NCBI GenBank assembly: GCA_905212085.1
Contig: CAJMDF010000054.1
Coordinates: 1 to 8,802 of the forward strand
DNA from: an uncultured Clostridium sp.
GTDB taxonomy: Bacteria > Cyanobacteriota > Vampirovibrionia > Gastranaerophilales > Gastranaerophilaceae
Direction of reading: 5' to 3'
Length of the DNA: 8,802 nucleotides
The translations under genes and the position numbers were made by a program. This document shows positions 6,112 through 8,802 of the stretch, piece after piece (the first letter of the stretch is position 1; each line of letters opens with the position of its first letter). The notes under the pieces were generated by a model that saw nothing but the letters and a program-made list of their open reading frames with translations, was not told the origin of the DNA and searched no databases.

Positions 6112-7451
6112 CAAATTATTTATCATACATTTGGGAATATATTATTGATTTCGCAGAATACATTTTATTTTTCTATTTAATGAACTCCAAAGCGGAATAT
6201 AAGCTTAATATTAACAAAAAATTATTTATAACATTAAGCACCGCCGGACTTTCAGCTTTTTTATTTGTTTTAAACAGTCTCAATCCATCTGTAATATACA
6301 CTTTGCTTATTACTTTTATTGTTCAGTTTATTATCTGTCATTTTATATATGATACTGATTTTATTAAGTTATTTTTTTGGAATATCGTATATACATTACT
6401 TACTCTTTTCACTGATACTTTATCCATAAATATACCTTATATATTCTTTAATATTACCCCAAAACAATTAATGTTTGGTGGAAATCTCCGCTATAGCATA
6501 ACACTTACATATATAATACTGTTCTCCTTTTTTATTATACTGATATGTCATATAAACAATTCTGATATTTTTTTAAATATATATGAAAAAATAATTTTTG
6601 TCTCTTTATCTGCCATATATATTTTTATGGGTGAATTTGTATTAACCGAATCCATAAAACTTCGTCCGGATAATAATGCACTTTCAAATCGACTTTCAAA
6701 TTTTTGTTTTATTTTCTTAGCTACTTATGTTATTATTCTCATCTTCATTTACCAACTTGGTAAATCAAGGAACTATAATATTAAGTTAAAAGAAGAACAA
6801 CAGCTTTATGCCATTGAAAAAAATAACTTTCAAAATATAGTCGAACAGACGAAAGAACTTCGTTTTATGAAACACGATCTCTCTAGTCATCTTACAGTTA
6901 TAACACAAATGGTTAGGGAAAAAAAATATGATAAACTTCTTGAATATTTAAATGAATATAATGCCAAGATTGAAGTTTCCCATCAGCTTATCAGTACTGG
7001 AAATATTGTTATTGACAGCATTGTAACTTTTTATATTCACAAGGCACATATAAATAATATTAAATTTGAGCATATGCTGCATCTTCCACAAGCTCTGCCT
7101 TTAACTGATGTTGAAATTTGCTCCTTACTGGGTAATATTTGTTCAAATGCACTTGAAGCCTGTCAAAAAATCACCCAAGATAATGTTCCTAACTATATAC
7201 AACTTATTATAAAGCCATATCGTGAGTCACTTATAATTCACTCCGAAAATACTTGTAACAATATTTTCAACATTAAAAATGGTAATTTTCTTACCACAAA
7301 AAAAGAGCATACAGAACATGGTCTTGGTTTGAACCGAATTAATAACATAGTTGAAAATGCAGGAGGTTTTATGAAGATTGAAACATCTAGAAATATCTTT
7401 AAGATTAATATTGTACTTCCTCTCACAATTAACGATGATGACTGTATTTAA
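6108..7451 (+). CDS. agrC: AgrC-like GHKL sensor histidine kinase
   Basis: This is a 447-residue membrane kinase. The N-terminal 215 residues hold about six or seven hydrophobic segments, the sensor part of AgrC/HPK10-type kinases. A coiled linker (about 218-250) leads to the phospho-acceptor His256 in FMKHDLSSHL, an HPK10-like H-box. The ATP-binding domain has the N-box LLGNICSNALEAC (341-352) with Asn343 and Asn347, IIHSENTC (376-383), and the glycine motif HGLGLNRI (404-411). It should sense the processed AgrD peptide and phosphorylate the regulator encoded at 4774. The ribosome site CGGAGG lies 7 bases before ATG 6108, inside the end of agrB. The three plus-strand genes are thus translationally coupled. 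No sign of truncation. Confidence 0.94.
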   Translation: MTNYLSYIWEYIIDFAEYILFFYLMNSKAEYKLNINKKLFITLSTAGLSAFLFVLNSLNPSVIYTLLITFIVQFIICHFIYDTDFIKLFFWNIVYTLLTLFTDTLSINIPYIFFNITPKQLMFGGNLRYSITLTYIILFSFFIILICHINNSDIFLNIYEKIIFVSLSAIYIFMGEFVLTESIKLRPDNNALSNRLSNFCFIFLATYVIILIFIYQLGKSRNYNIKLKEEQQLYAIEKNNFQNIVEQTKELRFMKHDLSSHLTVITQMVREKKYDKLLEYLNEYNAKIEVSHQLISTGNIVIDSIVTFYIHKAHINNIKFEHMLHLPQALPLTDVEICSLLGNICSNALEACQKITQDNVPNYIQLIIKPYRESLIIHSENTCNNIFNIKNGNFLTTKKEHTEHGLGLNRINNIVENAGGFMKIETSRNIFKINIVLPLTINDDDCI

Positions 7452-7480
7452 TATTTTAATTGATAGTTCTTCACACTTAC

Positions 7481-7541
7481 AATGAAAATAATTCAGACAG
7501 CATTTTCCCTCATATGTGCTGTCTGAATTATCTTCATTTTT
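7481..7541. terminator. Terminator after the agrA-B-C operon
   Basis: A 15-bp perfect stem (7488-7502 with 7517-7531) is extended after one mismatch by six more pairs (AATGAA/TTCATT), with a 14-base loop. TTTTTAATATTTTT follows on the plus strand and AAAA precedes it, so it can work in both directions. It separates agrC from the convergent gene at 7706-8802. Confidence 0.8.
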
Positions 7542-7597
7542 AATATTTTTATTTTACAAATGTCAAGTTATCTAATGTCCGTCAAAACTTCCTTGTC

Positions 7598-7706
7598 GCA
7601 GTTTAAAAAACAAACTGCAACAGATTTTGGCAATGCTTCGCATCCTTAATTGCCAAAATCCTCACACGAAACTTTTTCTTACGATATTTTCGGTTCCGAA
7701 AATATC
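7598..7706. repeat. Cluster of three perfect inverted repeats between convergent genes
   Basis: Three stems lie in a row. GCAGTTT/AAACTGC occupies 7598-7604 and 7612-7618. GATTTTGGCAAT/ATTGCCAAAATC occupies 7623-7634 and 7649-7660. GATATTTTCGG/CCGAAAATATC occupies 7683-7693 and 7696-7706, with a 2-base loop. The last abuts the stop codon of the nuclease-family gene. None is followed by a strong T-run, so plain termination explains them poorly; the spacing suggests a structured or multicopy intergenic repeat. No open frame of note occurs here. Confidence 0.5.
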
Positions 7707-8802
7707 TACCTACCATCTATCAACACCTCTTTACTTTTAAACGCAAATCCGTAATGATGTATGTTTTCCTTGTTTACTCCACGGTTTATCAGTTCTGCAT
7801 CATAGTTCCTATCTTCTATCTGTTTTAGTGCAGCTTCAACAGTTTCTTCAAGTGAGTTCTCTTTTCTTGGATTTATCACTTTAAATTCTATAACTATTCC
7901 CGGATATTTTTGAGTCTGTTTGTCTTTTGGTTCAAGCATTATGTCATAGCGTCCGAAACCGCTCTCACGGTTTGAGGTTATGATATAGTTTTCTGACTGG
8001 TCTACCATAAGTCCTAAAACAAAACCGTGGAAAAAACGCTCAGGCTCTTCGTCTGATGGTACATTTCCCGTGTCAAAATAACTAATAGTTTTTAATGCTA
8101 CTTTGTTCATATAAGCATTCATACTTTCTATATCTCCACATATGAGAGCTTTTATAAATTCATTTGTCTCATTTTTTGCAGGACTGAACCAGCGGAGTAT
8201 CATATCCTCAAACATTAGCTTTATCTCAAAATTTGTGAGTGCGAGTTTATACATTACCGATTTTGTACGGTCACCTGTAAGTTTATCTGATGATATAACC
8301 TTAAGATAACCGCTCGCAAGCATAAGACTCCACACTGCATCTTCCGAATAATCAAGCTGCGAAAATACTATCTGCTCATCTATCGGTACATCTATTGTTT
8401 CTCCTTTTAGAAGCGTTTCCATCATCATTTTTATATATGAACTGCCTGTTTTCACTAAGCTGTTTATCAAACCGTTTGAACTTGAATCCGCCCAGTATGT
8501 TTTATAATTTTTCTCATCAAGAAAGTTAATTATTGACCACGGATTATAAATATCTTTACTTTTTCCAAATGTAAATCCATCATACCATAACTTTACTTTC
8601 TCTTTTTCACCTGAAATCCCCTGCTCATCAAGTGCATCAAACACTTCCTTTTCCGTAAACCCAAAACATTTTGAATATTCCTCATTGGTGACAGTAATTA
8701 CTTTAAGATTATTTAAATCTGAAAAAATGCTCTCTTTAGATACCCTCGTTATACCGGTCATTATCGCTCGCTCTAAATACGGATTTGTCTTAAATGTTGA
8801 AT
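7706..8802 (-). CDS. AAA-like / PD-(D/E)XK nuclease superfamily protein, C-terminal part (cut by window end)
   Basis: The frame is open to the window edge and reads STFKTNPYLERAIM into the visible part, so ATG 8761 is an internal methionine and the true start lies outside. This family joins an N-terminal AAA-like ATPase domain (its Walker A would be outside the window) to a C-terminal PD-(D/E)XK_9 (DUF1703-type) nuclease-like domain. Seen here, numbering from Met 8761: TGITRVSKESIFSDLNNL (2-19), the family hallmark WYDGFTFG...YNPWSIINFL (59-81), and a nuclease-like core with Asp273 in RYDIML and Glu292-Phe-Lys294 in IVIEFK. The putative catalytic residues are therefore present. Cellular role unknown; such genes are often multicopy in Clostridia and Bacteroidetes. 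It converges on the agr operon and is probably unrelated to it. Confidence 0.88.
   Translation of the reverse strand, partial: STFKTNPYLERAIMTGITRVSKESIFSDLNNLKVITVTNEEYSKCFGFTEKEVFDALDEQGISGEKEKVKLWYDGFTFGKSKDIYNPWSIINFLDEKNYKTYWADSSSNGLINSLVKTGSSYIKMMMETLLKGETIDVPIDEQIVFSQLDYSEDAVWSLMLASGYLKVISSDKLTGDRTKSVMYKLALTNFEIKLMFEDMILRWFSPAKNETNEFIKALICGDIESMNAYMNKVALKTISYFDTGNVPSDEEPERFFHGFVLGLMVDQSENYIITSNRESGFGRYDIMLEPKDKQTQKYPGIVIEFKVINPRKENSLEETVEAALKQIEDRNYDAELINRGVNKENIHHYGFAFKSKEVLIDGR

Noticed and set aside
5480..6130. Search for agrD in its usual place, between or next to agrB and agrC
   Set aside because: The regulator stop abuts the agrB start, and agrB overlaps agrC by 4 bases (ATGA). 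There is no room, and no peptide-like frame is present.
8726..8761. ATG 8761 as true start of the PD-(D/E)XK family gene
   Set aside because: The frame stays open to the window edge and the upstream residues (TNPYLERAIM) continue the family's conserved AAA-like domain, so the gene is cut by the window.
1..8802. CRISPR array, tRNA, rRNA, transposase or integrase genes
   Set aside because: I saw no regularly spaced repeats, tRNA-like cloverleaf or recombinase motif in the window. A tRNA or CRISPR scan would be needed to exclude them formally.

Overview
The window looks like a stretch of low-GC Clostridia chromosome, most likely Lachnospiraceae. This rests on AT-rich coding sequence, strong GGAGG-type ribosome sites, hairpin terminators with T-runs, an agr-type peptide signalling locus, and a PD-(D/E)XK nuclease/AAA-like protein of a kind common in that group. 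No 16S or other species marker is present, so the family assignment is an inference.

Layout. (1) 1-167: two hairpin terminators. (2) 168-3747, minus strand: a tightly coupled operon of a lipoprotein, two membrane permeases and an ABC ATPase. The ATPase has Glu in place of the Q-loop Gln, as in LanF-type lantibiotic immunity ATPases, so the set resembles LanI plus LanFEG self-protection machinery, although the lipoprotein is much larger than usual. (3) 3791-3917: a hairpin-rich block bounded by 9-bp inverted repeats, acting as terminator or attenuator between two minus-strand units. (4) 3972-4566, minus strand: a small exported basic protein and, just upstream of it, an unlisted 48-codon gene that I identify as agrD, the precursor of a cyclic thiolactone autoinducer. 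(5) 4599-4699: interlocked divergent promoters, a palindrome, and a pair of 9-bp direct repeats 21 bp apart that fit LytTR (AgrA-type) binding sites. (6) 4774-7451, plus strand: agrA-like LytTR response regulator, agrB peptide protease with the catalytic His/Cys pair, and agrC-like GHKL sensor kinase. (7) 7481-7706: a terminator and a cluster of perfect inverted repeats. (8) 7706-8802, minus strand: the C-terminal part of a PD-(D/E)XK family protein running off the window.

Proposed working of the locus (inference). AgrB processes the AgrD peptide, the signal is sensed by the AgrC-like kinase, and the phosphorylated LytTR regulator binds the repeat pair upstream of the agrD promoter. This raises production of more signal and of the co-transcribed secreted protein. 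The ABC/lipoprotein operon on the same strand would export, or protect against, that product. The canonical agrBDCA operon is rearranged here: A, B and C run one way, and D is encoded on the opposite strand at the head of its probable target operon. It is easy to miss because it is short and does not lie between agrB and agrC.
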